A stretch of DNA of 20,048 nucleotides. Source: a virus. Numbering within the stretch: position 1 is the first letter of the stretch; every line of letters begins with the position of its first letter. Below, in pieces: positions 1 to 6,531 of the stretch. The stretch lies in IMG/VR virus record IMGVR_UViG_3300048919_000426, positions 1-20,048 of that record. One strand, written 5' to 3'. A program made the translations under genes and the position numbers. Below the pieces are notes generated by a model. It did no database searches. It saw only the letters and a program-made list of their open reading frames with translations, and was not told the DNA's origin.

Positions 1-13
1 GACGGACCAGCGC

Positions 14-1636
14 TTGCCAGCCGCGAAGCCGAACCGGGTTGAGCGGCGCGTCGCGGACGCCAATACGGGCAAGGTCGCTGGCGCCTTGCTGGACTACAGT
101 CATAAAATGGATGCGATCGTGGCGAAACGGGCTGATGACCGCGCGGTAATCCTGGACGCCGTTGCGCGTGGCGCCGCGTTGGCCGGGGCGATGTCGCAGC
201 CGGATAGCGGGGCGGTGGCAGCGGCGGTTTTCGGTGAGGCGCCGGTGGTTGGCGCGGGGGCGAACAGTGTGCCCCGGTCCGCCAACGCCAACGCCGATGT
301 CCATGCTGGCGCCGATGCCGAAGCTGGTGCCGGCGTCGATGTCGGCGAGCCCAATCTCTCGCTGGCCGACATGCTCGACCTTCCCGCCGAGGACCTTGCG
401 GAACGGCTGAAGCTCTGGCCTTCGCTCGGCAATCTCTGGGCCTTCACCGGCCGCGACGAACAGCAGCCGCCGCCGGGAGACTGGCGCACATGGCTGATCA
501 TGGGCGGGCGCGGCTCGGGCAAGACGCGGGCAGGGGCCGAATGGGTGCATGCGATTGCGAGCGCCGGTCGCGTGTCGGATCTGCGCATCGCGCTGATCGC
601 CGAAACGCTGGGCGACGCCCGCGAGGTGATGATCGACGGCATCTCGGGCATCATGCGGATCGCCCGCAGCCGTCGTCCCGAATTCGAGATCTCCCGCCGC
701 CGGCTAGTCTGGCCGAACGGCGCGGTGGCGCAGATATTCTCGTCGGAAGATCCCGAAAGCCTGCGCGGACCGCAGTTTCATTTCGCCTGGAGCGACGAGC
801 TCGCCAAATGGAAGCATGGGCAGGAGACCTGGGACATGCTGCAGTTCGGCCTGAGATTGGGCAACGCACCGCGCCAGCTGGTAACGACGACGCCGCGCCC
901 GGTGCCGCTGTTGAAGGCGCTGATGAATGATCCCGGCACGCTGACGACGCGCATCAGCACCCGCGCCAATGCCCAAAACCTGGCGCCCGGCTTCATCGAC
1001 GCGCTCGCCAACCGCTATGGCGGCACGCGGCTGGGGCGGCAGGAGCTGGATGGCGAGCTGATCGAGGATCGCGAGGATGCGCTCTGGCGCCGCGAGATGT
1101 TCGATGCCGTGACGATACGCTTTTCCGGCGATCTCCGCCGCATCGTCGTGGCGGTCGATCCGCCGGCGGCGGCGGGGCCGAATTCTTGCTGCGGCATCGT
1201 TGTGGCCGGGCTGGATGCGAGCGGCCGTGCCGTGGTGTTGGCCGATTGCTCGGTGGAGGGCGCAAGCCCGGCGGGATGGGCGGGTGCGGTGGCGAAAGCC
1301 TATCGCCGCTTCGCCGCCGACCGCGTGGTGGCCGAGATCAACCAGGGCGGCGATATGGTGACCGCGATGCTGAAAAGCATCGACGAGACGCTGCCGGTAA
1401 CGACGGTGCGCGCCACGCGCGGCAAATTTCTGCGCGCCGAACCGGTCGCGGCACTCTACGAGCAGGGGCGCGTCGCCCATGCCGGGCGCTTCATGGCGCT
1501 GGAAGATCAGATGTGTGATTTCGGCCCGGATGGATTATCCCAGGGCCGCTCGCCCGACCGACTGGATGCTCTGGTCTGGGCGCTGACGGCATTGATGCTC
1601 GAAGGCGGCGGGGAGCCGCGTGTGCGGGGTATCTGA
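14..1636 (+). CDS. Large terminase (DNA-packaging motor), GTA g2-like, with unusual N-terminal extension
   Basis: ATPase/nuclease that pumps DNA into the capsid. Walker A GGRGSGKT is at residues 164-171. A Walker B-like FAWSDE is at 257-262. A C-terminal RNase H-like nuclease is marked by D382 (VAVDPP), E441 (VAEINQGG) and D518 (RLDALVWAL). From about residue 120 the protein matches GTA/HK97-type TerL. Residues 1-115 are unusual: a helical, charged stretch (1-55), then Ala/Gly/Val-rich low complexity with ANANAD and AGADAEAGAG runs, absent from the usual roughly 430-aa family members. The assigned start is TTG at 14, but the frame is open to the window edge, so the gene may begin further left. 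Internal ATGs at 107, 191 and 371 are alternatives; 371 would still leave the ATPase intact. The next GTA gene, the portal, begins 2.8 kb downstream. Family call is sure; the start is not. Confidence 0.93.
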   Translation: MPAAKPNRVERRVADANTGKVAGALLDYSHKMDAIVAKRADDRAVILDAVARGAALAGAMSQPDSGAVAAAVFGEAPVVGAGANSVPRSANANADVHAGADAEAGAGVDVGEPNLSLADMLDLPAEDLAERLKLWPSLGNLWAFTGRDEQQPPPGDWRTWLIMGGRGSGKTRAGAEWVHAIASAGRVSDLRIALIAETLGDAREVMIDGISGIMRIARSRRPEFEISRRRLVWPNGAVAQIFSSEDPESLRGPQFHFAWSDELAKWKHGQETWDMLQFGLRLGNAPRQLVTTTPRPVPLLKALMNDPGTLTTRISTRANAQNLAPGFIDALANRYGGTRLGRQELDGELIEDREDALWRREMFDAVTIRFSGDLRRIVVAVDPPAAAGPNSCCGIVVAGLDASGRAVVLADCSVEGASPAGWAGAVAKAYRRFAADRVVAEINQGGDMVTAMLKSIDETLPVTTVRATRGKFLRAEPVAALYEQGRVAHAGRFMALEDQMCDFGPDGLSQGRSPDRLDALVWALTALMLEGGGEPRVRGI

Positions 1637-1711
1637 AGCCTTGAGGGTGCAATCGCCACTCTGGGAGAGGCAGGCCGTGAGGGGGTGTTTGACACCCCCA
1701 GGCACTTGCGC

Positions 1712-1843
1712 TTAACGCTGCTGTTGCTGCGTCGCCGGACGTTGCGCCTGTGGCACGGGGCGAACCTGACGCCACTCGCTTTCGAGTTGGTCCGTCACGT
1801 GCTGGGGAATGATCGGCTGATTGCTGTGAACGGGCTGCGTCAT
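1712..1843 (-). CDS. Possible 43-aa Gln/Pro-rich small protein
   Basis: I do not recognise this protein. It reads MTQPVHSNQPIIPQHV at the N-terminus and ends in PATQQQQR. It is hydrophilic, with no membrane segment. Support comes from a perfect GGAGG ribosome-binding site on the minus strand (complement of 1849-1853), five bases before the ATG, and from a composition more protein-like than the overlapping plus-strand frame. The frame extends upstream to 1894 only through a TTG with no ribosome-binding site, so I prefer 1843. It faces the terminase gene (convergent) and diverges from the endolysin gene, with which it may share the AT-rich control region at 1895-1992. It could be a chance frame. 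Confidence 0.4.
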   Translation of the reverse strand: MTQPVHSNQPIIPQHVTDQLESEWRQVRPVPQAQRPATQQQQR

Positions 1844-1912
1844 GCGGTCCTCCGAAGACGAATTGAATGATGGATCATCACTGCCATGCGCCAAACGGTC
1901 TGTAAATCAGGG

Positions 1913-1956
1913 CCTTAAACGCTTTAAACGATTAAAATAAATTTAATCGATTAAGG
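1913..1956. promoter_or_regulatory. AT-rich nested palindrome with a CtrA-like TTAA-N7-TTAA site
   Basis: TTAA at 1932-1935 and TTAA at 1943-1946 are separated by exactly seven bases, which is the CtrA full-site consensus. They lie inside an inverted repeat CGATTAAA (1929-1936) / TTTAATCG (1942-1949). Outside it is a second pair, CCTTAA (1913-1918) / TTAAGG (1951-1956). Additional TTAA words start at 1915, 1924 and 1951. The island sits 37 bases before the endolysin ATG and also upstream of the minus-strand small gene, so it is well placed as an operator for either. CtrA binding is inferred from the motif only; AT-rich sequence makes chance TTAA pairs more likely. Confidence 0.45.
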
Positions 1957-1992
1957 ACATCAAGTCCTCATCAGCTTTTAGGATTACACGCT

Positions 1993-2679
1993 ATGGTTAT
2001 CCACATCGACAGGCGGTTTTTCTTCGACACGGTGCGCGAGGCGCTGTTCAAGGGCACGCTTTCGGCCCCGCAGGTCGAGGGCATGACGGCGATTCTGGAT
2101 TTCTGGGAAGAGCGCATGGCCGATGCCGACCCGCGCTGGCTGGCCTATATCCTGGCGACCGCCTTTCACGAGACGGCCTACACCATGCAGCCCGTGCGCG
2201 AGACGCTGGCGACGAGCGATGCGCGCGCCGTCGAGATCCTGGAAAATGCATTCGCGAGCGGCAAGCTCTCCTGGGTGAAGACGCCCTATTGGCGGCCCGA
2301 CAATGACGGCAAGAGCTGGCTCGGCCGCGGCCTGGTGCAGCTCACCCACAAGCGCAATTACGAGGCGATGAGCGCGCTCACGGGCATCGATCTCGTCGCC
2401 GAGCCCGACCGGGCGATGGAGATGGGGCCGGCGGTATCGATCCTGATCGAGGGCATGGTTCAGGGCAGCTTCTCCAACCACAAGCTCGCCGACCACCTGA
2501 ACGAAACGAATGACGACTGGATCAACGCCCGCCGCATCGTCAACGGCACCGACCGCGCCGAGAAACTGGCCGGCTACGGCAAGACCTTCCTCGCCGCCAT
2601 CCGGCCCGAGCGCCCCTCCGGTTGGTTCGCCCGGTTGAAGCAATGGGTCTGCCGTGGTATCGCCCGGCTTATGGGCTGA
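1993..2679 (+). CDS. Endolysin, GH19 chitinase-like (lysozyme superfamily)
   Basis: Probable peptidoglycan-cleaving endolysin of 228 aa that would release particles by lysing the cell. The GH19 fingerprint is clear: AFHETAY with putative catalytic acid E60, and GRGLVQLTHKRNY at 111-123, matching the substrate-cleft motif of GH19 chitinases and phage lysins. The C-terminus (WFARLKQWVCRGIARLMG) is basic and amphipathic and might contact membranes or polyanions. No signal peptide is present, so export would need a holin; a holin-like gene lies at 18767. ATG 1993 is preceded by AGGA at 1980-1983. It lies between terminase and portal, whereas RcGTA lysis genes lie outside its structural cluster. 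Lytic activity is inferred from the family. Confidence 0.85.
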   Translation: MVIHIDRRFFFDTVREALFKGTLSAPQVEGMTAILDFWEERMADADPRWLAYILATAFHETAYTMQPVRETLATSDARAVEILENAFASGKLSWVKTPYWRPDNDGKSWLGRGLVQLTHKRNYEAMSALTGIDLVAEPDRAMEMGPAVSILIEGMVQGSFSNHKLADHLNETNDDWINARRIVNGTDRAEKLAGYGKTFLAAIRPERPSGWFARLKQWVCRGIARLMG

Positions 2680-2707
2680 GCCCGCATCAGACAGACAGGA
2701 GTTCCGC

Positions 2708-3016
2708 GTGATCCGCCACATCGTCTTCTTCACGGCGCCGATCGAAAACCTGGAAAAGGTGCGCGCCGGCTTGTCGATCCTGACGGCGATCCCGCACGCA
2801 AGGCTGCTGGAGATCGGCACCAACGTGAAGACCGACCAGCTCGGCACAGAGGTCGACCTGATCGTCTACGGCGAGTTCGACAACGAGGCGGCACTCGCCG
2901 CCTACAAGGCGCACCCGAACTACCAGCTCTCCATCGACCTCGTCCGCCCGATCCGCGAAATGCGGATGGCGGCGGATTACCAGACTGATTTGGCGGTGAA
3001 ACAGCCGCTGGGGTGA
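2708..3016 (+). CDS. Dabb-domain (stress-responsive alpha/beta barrel) protein
   Basis: This small 102-aa protein opens with (V)IRHIVFFTA, the typical first strand of Dabb-family ferredoxin-like dimers (PF07876). It continues with a helix, EVDLIVYGEFDNEAALAAYKAHPNY (the conserved strand, then helix, then HP motif) and a final strand-like segment. Dabb proteins form dimeric barrels; roles range from stress-linked to polyketide cyclase-like, and nothing here identifies a substrate. The frame is open from 2654 inside the endolysin gene, but GTG 2708 has a CAGGAG ribosome-binding site (2697-2702) and places the conserved strand at the N-terminus. It starts 28 bases after the endolysin stop and is probably cotranscribed with it. 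It has no known GTA role and looks like a passenger. Confidence 0.8.
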   Translation: MIRHIVFFTAPIENLEKVRAGLSILTAIPHARLLEIGTNVKTDQLGTEVDLIVYGEFDNEAALAAYKAHPNYQLSIDLVRPIREMRMAADYQTDLAVKQPLG

Positions 3017-3073
3017 TTGGGGCTTAGCTGCTCGTGCCTGTGGTTCGCCAACGAGGCGACCTTGGAAATTGGA

Positions 3074-3102
3074 TTGTTGCTAACAAGAACTACCTGTAAA
3101 AT
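3074..3102 (+). promoter_or_regulatory. Candidate sigma-70 promoter for the HicB-like gene
   Basis: TTGTTG (3074-3079) and TAAAAT (3097-3102) are separated by 17 bases, a good match to a housekeeping promoter. It lies 84 bases before the HicB-like ATG, within a 170-base spacer (3017-3186) that has no other feature I can support. This suggests the gene is expressed independently of the GTA operon. Confidence 0.4.
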
Positions 3103-3186
3103 CATTGCGACTGGAATTCGGTTGCGATGATGGGCGATCAATCGTGCCAACCGGATACGCAACGGTCTGATTGACAGGAAAGAGCT

Positions 3187-3510
3187 ATGAAGCCGATCAC
3201 CTACAAGGGCTATCAGGCCTCGGTCGAGTATCAGGACGGTACGCTGTTCATCAAGATACTGCATATCGACGATCTCCTGCTGGCGGAGTGCGAGGATTCC
3301 AGATTGGTGGAAGCGACCGCACGGGCTTTGATCGACGATTATATCCAGACCTGCATCGATGAAGGCCGCGATCCCGAGAAGCCCTTCAAGGGCTCGCTTA
3401 ACATCCGCATGGACCCCACGCTGCACCGCCGCGCGGCCATGGCCGCTGCCGATGAAGACAAGTCGCTGAATGCGTGGATTTGCGAGGCGATCGCGGAGAA
3501 GGTCGATTGA
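3187..3510 (+). CDS. HicB-like antitoxin, orphan
   Basis: This 107-aa protein has the two parts of HicB antitoxins. An N-terminal partial RNase H-like fold begins MKPITYKGYQASVEYQDG and ends in IDDYIQTCIDEGRDPEKPF. A C-terminal ribbon-helix-helix segment follows (GSLNIRMDPTLHRRAAMAAADEDKSLNAW in abbreviated form: strand 70-76, helices to 107). HicB normally neutralises HicA, a roughly 60-aa mRNA interferase, and represses its own promoter. No HicA-like frame is found on either side, so this is either an orphan regulator or an antitoxin left after toxin loss. ATG 3187 has an AGGAAAG ribosome-binding site (3176-3182). It has its own candidate promoter. Confidence 0.8.
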   Translation: MKPITYKGYQASVEYQDGTLFIKILHIDDLLLAECEDSRLVEATARALIDDYIQTCIDEGRDPEKPFKGSLNIRMDPTLHRRAAMAAADEDKSLNAWICEAIAEKVD

Positions 3511-3545
3511 TGGTAGGATACGGACGTCAGACCCGGAGATTGCAC

Positions 3546-3740
3546 ATGCAAGAGGTGAAGCTGCAGATCACCGATCTCGACGGGTTCTTCGCCGATGCGA
3601 TCGAGGCCGCCCGCCGCATCGACGGCGGTGACTTTAGCGTACAGCAGAGCGTTGTCGCCTTCGAAAGCATGGAGACGTTGCTGAGGACGCTCCCCGTTCG
3701 CCACTGGCGCCCGATCCCGGCACTTAAGGATCGCAGCTGA
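3546..3740 (+). pseudogene. Truncated HVO_A0114/TumA-like regulator (N-terminal fragment)
   Basis: A 64-aa frame reads MQEVKLQITDLDGFFADAIE then AARRIDGGDF and FESMETLLRTLP near residues 39-50. The pattern resembles the N-terminal part of HVO_A0114-family winged-helix regulators, which include TumA antitoxins. In those proteins this part is followed by a helix-turn-helix; here the frame stops after PALKDRS, and the other frames downstream do not restore one. ATG 3546 lies 35 bases after the HicB-like stop, so the two are probably cotranscribed. The neighbouring toxin (TumE, DUF6516) is not present. Family assignment is from memory of the motif; it could instead be a complete small protein of unknown function. 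Confidence 0.45.
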
Positions 3741-3857
3741 CGCTTTCGAGCGCCGCAAACGCGCCGGTTGCCGCCGCGTGCATATTTCCGGTTTTATTTC
3801 AACCTGAAGTCGGATATTCCCATTGAGTTGGGAAAACACACGTTTCAGGAGATAAAA

Positions 3858-4268
3858 TTGAAGATCATGGTAATCACGGCGGCGCTGCTGCTTTCGGGCG
3901 CGGGGTTGGCTCAGGCGGCTTCCTGCGAGGCGAATTTCAAGGTGTCGGGCGTGCCGATGATGACGGCGCTGAGCTACAAGACGTGGCAGGAGTTTCCGAA
4001 GGCGAAATCCGCCGCCGTCTTGAAGAACCTCGCCCAGGCGGTCGCCGCCGAGGGCTTTTCCGGCATCAAGGTCAACAAGGAACTCTCCTCGGTCGACGCC
4101 TACCAGGAAACGACAGGCAGCGGCCGCATCCAGACGCTGCGCGTCGTCGCCCGCCAGAAAGGCGCCGGTGTGCGCGTCGATGCCGTCTTCGATATCCAGG
4201 CCGGCCAGCTGACCACCAAGGAAGTGGTGCGCACCGGGCTTTGCAACATCATCGGCTCGGCGCTGTGA
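3858..4268 (+). CDS. Small secreted (periplasmic) protein of unknown function
   Basis: The 136-aa product begins MKIMVITAALLLSGAGLAQA, a Sec signal peptide with likely cleavage after AQA (residue 20). The mature part has two cysteines, one right after the signal peptide (ASCEANF) and one near the C-terminus (GLCNIIG), which could form a disulfide. I do not recognise the domain. I chose TTG 3858 because AGGAG (3847-3851) lies six bases ahead and it supplies the signal peptide's lysine; ATG 3867 is the alternative. The frame is open back to 3768 without a plausible start. The 117 bases before it (3741-3857) hold no gene. It is not a GTA structural family; its role in this locus is unknown. Confidence 0.7.
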   Translation: MKIMVITAALLLSGAGLAQAASCEANFKVSGVPMMTALSYKTWQEFPKAKSAAVLKNLAQAVAAEGFSGIKVNKELSSVDAYQETTGSGRIQTLRVVARQKGAGVRVDAVFDIQAGQLTTKEVVRTGLCNIIGSAL

Positions 4269-4273
4269 TGCCG

Positions 4274-4339
4274 GCGGCCGGACACGCTTCGGCCGCGCAT
4301 CGTTCTGGAGCATCTACGTCGCGGGGACATGCCCGCGAC
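4274..4339 (+). terminator. Two hairpins after the secreted-protein gene
   Basis: GCGGCCG (4274-4280) pairs with CGGCCGC (4290-4296), and GTCGCGGG (4318-4325) pairs with CCCGCGAC (4332-4339). Both lie between the secreted-protein stop and the portal start. Neither is followed by a T-run, so they are at best weak or factor-assisted terminators. The rest of the 164-base spacer shows only the portal ribosome-binding site. Confidence 0.25.
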
Positions 4340-4432
4340 CGCCGCCTTTGAGACGGCTCGGGCTTCATTGCCCGCTATAGACGATAGCACCGGCCAATCG
4401 AGCGCCGGTCGCAAACATCAGGAAACCGGATC

Positions 4433-5608
4433 ATGAACCTTCGATCTCTCCTGCCGTGGGGCTCCCCGGCGGGCCGCACATCCGTGCCCGCAAGCCAATC
4501 CACCCCTGAACGAAAGGCAGCCTCCGGCTTCCTGTCGCTGACATCGGAGGGCAGGGCGAGCTGGACCGGCCGCTCCTACGCGGCCTTGTCGCGCGAGGGC
4601 TTCATGCGCAATCCGGTCGCGCATCGCTGTGTGAGAATGGTCTCGGAGGCAGCTGCCTCGGTGCCGCTGCTGCTTTACGAGCAGGACCGCGAACGGCCGG
4701 ATCACCCGCTGCTTCATCTTCTGCGCCAGCCGAACGCCCGCATGAGCGGCCCCGATTTCTTCGAGGCGCTTTATGGCCATCTGCTGCTGTCGGGCAACGC
4801 CTATGTTGAGCCGGTCGAGATCGGCGGCGCGCTGCGCGAACTGCATCTGCTGAGGCCCGATCGTATCGGCATCGTCGAGGGCCGCGACGGCTGGCCGGAA
4901 GCCTATGACTACCGCGCCGGCGGCCTCGTCCGTCGCTTTGCCGTCGAGACCGACGGGCTCGGTCTGCTGCACCTGAAACTCTTCCACCCGCTCGACGATC
5001 ATCTCGGCTTTCCGCCGCTGGCGGCAGCCCAGGTGGCGCTCGATCTCTCCAATGCGGCGGCCACCTGGAACAAGGCGCTGCTTGATAACTCCGCGCGCCC
5101 CTCCGGCGCGCTCGTCTACCAGCCCAAGGAGGGCGGCAATCTCTCGCCGGACCAGTATGAGCGGCTGAAGCAGGAGCTCGACGAGGGCTATTCCGGCCCG
5201 ATGCGCGCCGGCCGGCCGCTGCTGCTCGAAGGCGGGCTCGACTGGAAATCCATGGGCCTCTCGCCCAAGGACATGGACTTCGTCGAAGCCCGCAACGGCG
5301 CCGCCCGCGACATCGCGCTCGCCTTCGGTGTGCCCCCCATGCTCCTCGGCATCCCTGGCGACAACACCTACGCCAACTACCAGGAAGCCAACCGCGCCTT
5401 TTACAGGTTGACGGTGCTGCCCATGCTGACCCGCACGCTGGCGGCGCTGGCGAGTTGGGCGGCCGCAGGCTATGGCGACGGGCTGCGGCTGGAGCCGGAT
5501 CTCGACAAGGTCGCGGGGCTTAGCGCCGAACGCGGCGAGCTCTGGAAAAGGGTGGGCGAGGCGGCGTTTCTGACGGATGAGGAGAAGCGGCAGGCGGTGG
5601 GGTATTGA
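4433..5608 (+). CDS. HK97-family portal protein, GTA g3-like
   Basis: Forms the dodecameric ring at one capsid vertex through which terminase drives DNA and to which the tail attaches. The 391-aa length is normal for the family. Recognisable segments are VAHRCVRMVSEAAASVPLLLY near residues 62-82 and AFGVPPMLLG at 297-306, followed by IPGDNTYANYQEANRAFYR, the hallmark of HK97-type portals. ATG 4433 is preceded by an AGGAAA ribosome-binding site. In RcGTA this gene directly follows terminase; here six other possible genes intervene. An unrelated CopG-like gene follows before the g3.5-position gene. Confidence 0.95.
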   Translation: MNLRSLLPWGSPAGRTSVPASQSTPERKAASGFLSLTSEGRASWTGRSYAALSREGFMRNPVAHRCVRMVSEAAASVPLLLYEQDRERPDHPLLHLLRQPNARMSGPDFFEALYGHLLLSGNAYVEPVEIGGALRELHLLRPDRIGIVEGRDGWPEAYDYRAGGLVRRFAVETDGLGLLHLKLFHPLDDHLGFPPLAAAQVALDLSNAAATWNKALLDNSARPSGALVYQPKEGGNLSPDQYERLKQELDEGYSGPMRAGRPLLLEGGLDWKSMGLSPKDMDFVEARNGAARDIALAFGVPPMLLGIPGDNTYANYQEANRAFYRLTVLPMLTRTLAALASWAAAGYGDGLRLEPDLDKVAGLSAERGELWKRVGEAAFLTDEEKRQAVGY

Positions 5609-5620
5609 GGGGGGGTGACA

Positions 5621-5649
5621 TTGAGGTCAGTTCCGCGATTTGGTAGCAT
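5621..5649 (+). promoter_or_regulatory. Weak candidate sigma-70 promoter for the CopG-like gene
   Basis: TTGAGG (5621-5626), 17-base spacer, TAGCAT (5644-5649), located just after the portal stop and 26 bases before the CopG-like ATG. The match is 4/6 in each box, so support is modest. Confidence 0.3.
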
Positions 5650-5675
5650 CGAGTGTCTCCAATCGAGGAACAACC

Positions 5676-5960
5676 ATGGCGGCGTCCGTTCTCTCCGATC
5701 CGATCGCGCTACGCATTCCTGAAGACATTTTGACGGACATCGACACCATCGCTGGCGCTACTGAGCGGAGCCGCAATTGGGTGATCGTCCGCGCGCTGAA
5801 ATACTACCTCATGCAAGAGGGAAATGACGTCCTGCAGATTCTGAAGGGCGAGGAAGCGATAAGGCGAGGCGACGTCATGGATATGGACGATTTTCTGGCT
5901 GAGCTTGAGGCAGAGGATGAATTGGACGCTACCGCGAGTGGCGAACACCAAGAGCGGTGA
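5676..5960 (+). CDS. Ribbon-helix-helix (CopG/ParD-like) antitoxin-type regulator, orphan
   Basis: The 94-aa protein has an N-terminal RHH DNA-binding unit: strand DPIALRIPEDI, helix LTDIDTIAGATE, turn RSRN and helix WVIVRALKYYLMQ. An acidic tail follows (MDMDDFLAELEAEDELDA), of the kind that in ParD/RelB-type antitoxins wraps around a toxin. No ParE/RelE-like frame is found downstream; the next 215 bases (5961-6175) hold only a small hairpin at 6060-6084. I chose ATG 5676 because GAGGA (5665-5669) precedes it; the frame is open to 5640. It separates the portal from the g3.5-position gene and probably has its own promoter. The DNA-binding fold is fairly sure; antitoxin function is inferred. 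Confidence 0.75.
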   Translation: MAASVLSDPIALRIPEDILTDIDTIAGATERSRNWVIVRALKYYLMQEGNDVLQILKGEEAIRRGDVMDMDDFLAELEAEDELDATASGEHQER

Positions 5961-6175
5961 TCAGCCTCCCGACACTGCTCCAGATCGACGAAGACGGCGC
6001 TCTTTCAGACACTTAACATCGAAATCTGAATCGTCCGCGTAGAACGGGCCAAATCGAATGCTCACGCGCAACAGGCGCATGAGCCGCTGCCGCCAACCGA
6101 CTCAAAAGACTCGGCGAAAGCCTGACGCGCGTCTCTCGCGCACCCCCACACCACCCATCACAAAGGCCCAAACCA

Positions 6176-6493
6176 ATGGCCGATTTCTCCAACGATGCCG
6201 GGCTCTGGGCGACCAGGGCGCTGGGCGCGTCGGCGGGTGCCGCCGTGTCGCTGATCTATCTCTTGCCGAAAAGCCGTCGCGAGGCGGCGAGCCGGTTTTT
6301 CACCGGGCTTGCCTGCGGCATCGTTTTTGGCGGCCCGACTGGGATCTGGATCGCCGAGCGGCTGGATCTGGTCGGTCAGCTCTCTGCTGTCGAAGTGCTG
6401 CTGTCGGGTTCGGCCGCCTCTAGCCTCTGCGCCTGGTGGGGGCTCGGCATTCTCCAGCGCATCGCCGGCCGATACGGCGCCCGTAACCGGTAA
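6176..6493 (+). CDS. Small membrane protein at the GTA g3.5 position
   Basis: This 105-aa protein has three hydrophobic segments: about residues 10-30 (WATRALGASAGAAVSLIYLL), about 41-58 (FFTGLACGIVFGG) and about 73-95 (VLLSGSAASSLCAWWGLGIL). Charged, Arg-rich loops lie between them and at the C-terminus. It resembles DUF6107-type small proteins found between portal and prohead protease in alphaproteobacterial GTA-like clusters, the position called g3.5 in RcGTA. Its function is not established. The start codon follows a loosely placed AAGG. The prohead protease begins 38 bases downstream, so it is likely part of the head operon. Confidence 0.75.
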   Translation: MADFSNDAGLWATRALGASAGAAVSLIYLLPKSRREAASRFFTGLACGIVFGGPTGIWIAERLDLVGQLSAVEVLLSGSAASSLCAWWGLGILQRIAGRYGARNR

Positions 6494-6531
6494 GGAGCCG
6501 GCCAAATATCCATGAAACGAGGAGCATGATC

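Larger units (their letters stand above)
1637..1992. other. Spacer between terminase and endolysin
   Basis: This 356-base stretch separates the terminase stop from the endolysin start. It holds the candidate minus-strand small gene (1712-1843). From about 1895 to 1992 there is an AT-rich island inside an otherwise GC-rich cluster, with nested palindromes and a CtrA-like site, annotated separately. I see no tRNA, insertion sequence or attachment site. Confidence 0.7.

Noticed and set aside
3339-4313. Minus-strand frame of 324 codons opposite the HicB-like and secreted-protein genes
   Set aside because: It lies opposite three plus-strand frames with start sites and recognisable features, and has shadow-like composition.
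5957-6016. Short GTG-started frame right after the CopG-like gene as a possible toxin
   Set aside because: It encodes only about 19 residues and has no ParE/RelE features.
6058-6423. 121-codon plus-strand frame starting before the g3.5-position gene
   Set aside because: Most of it overlaps the membrane-protein gene in another frame; the non-overlapping part is Arg/Pro-rich with no start signal.
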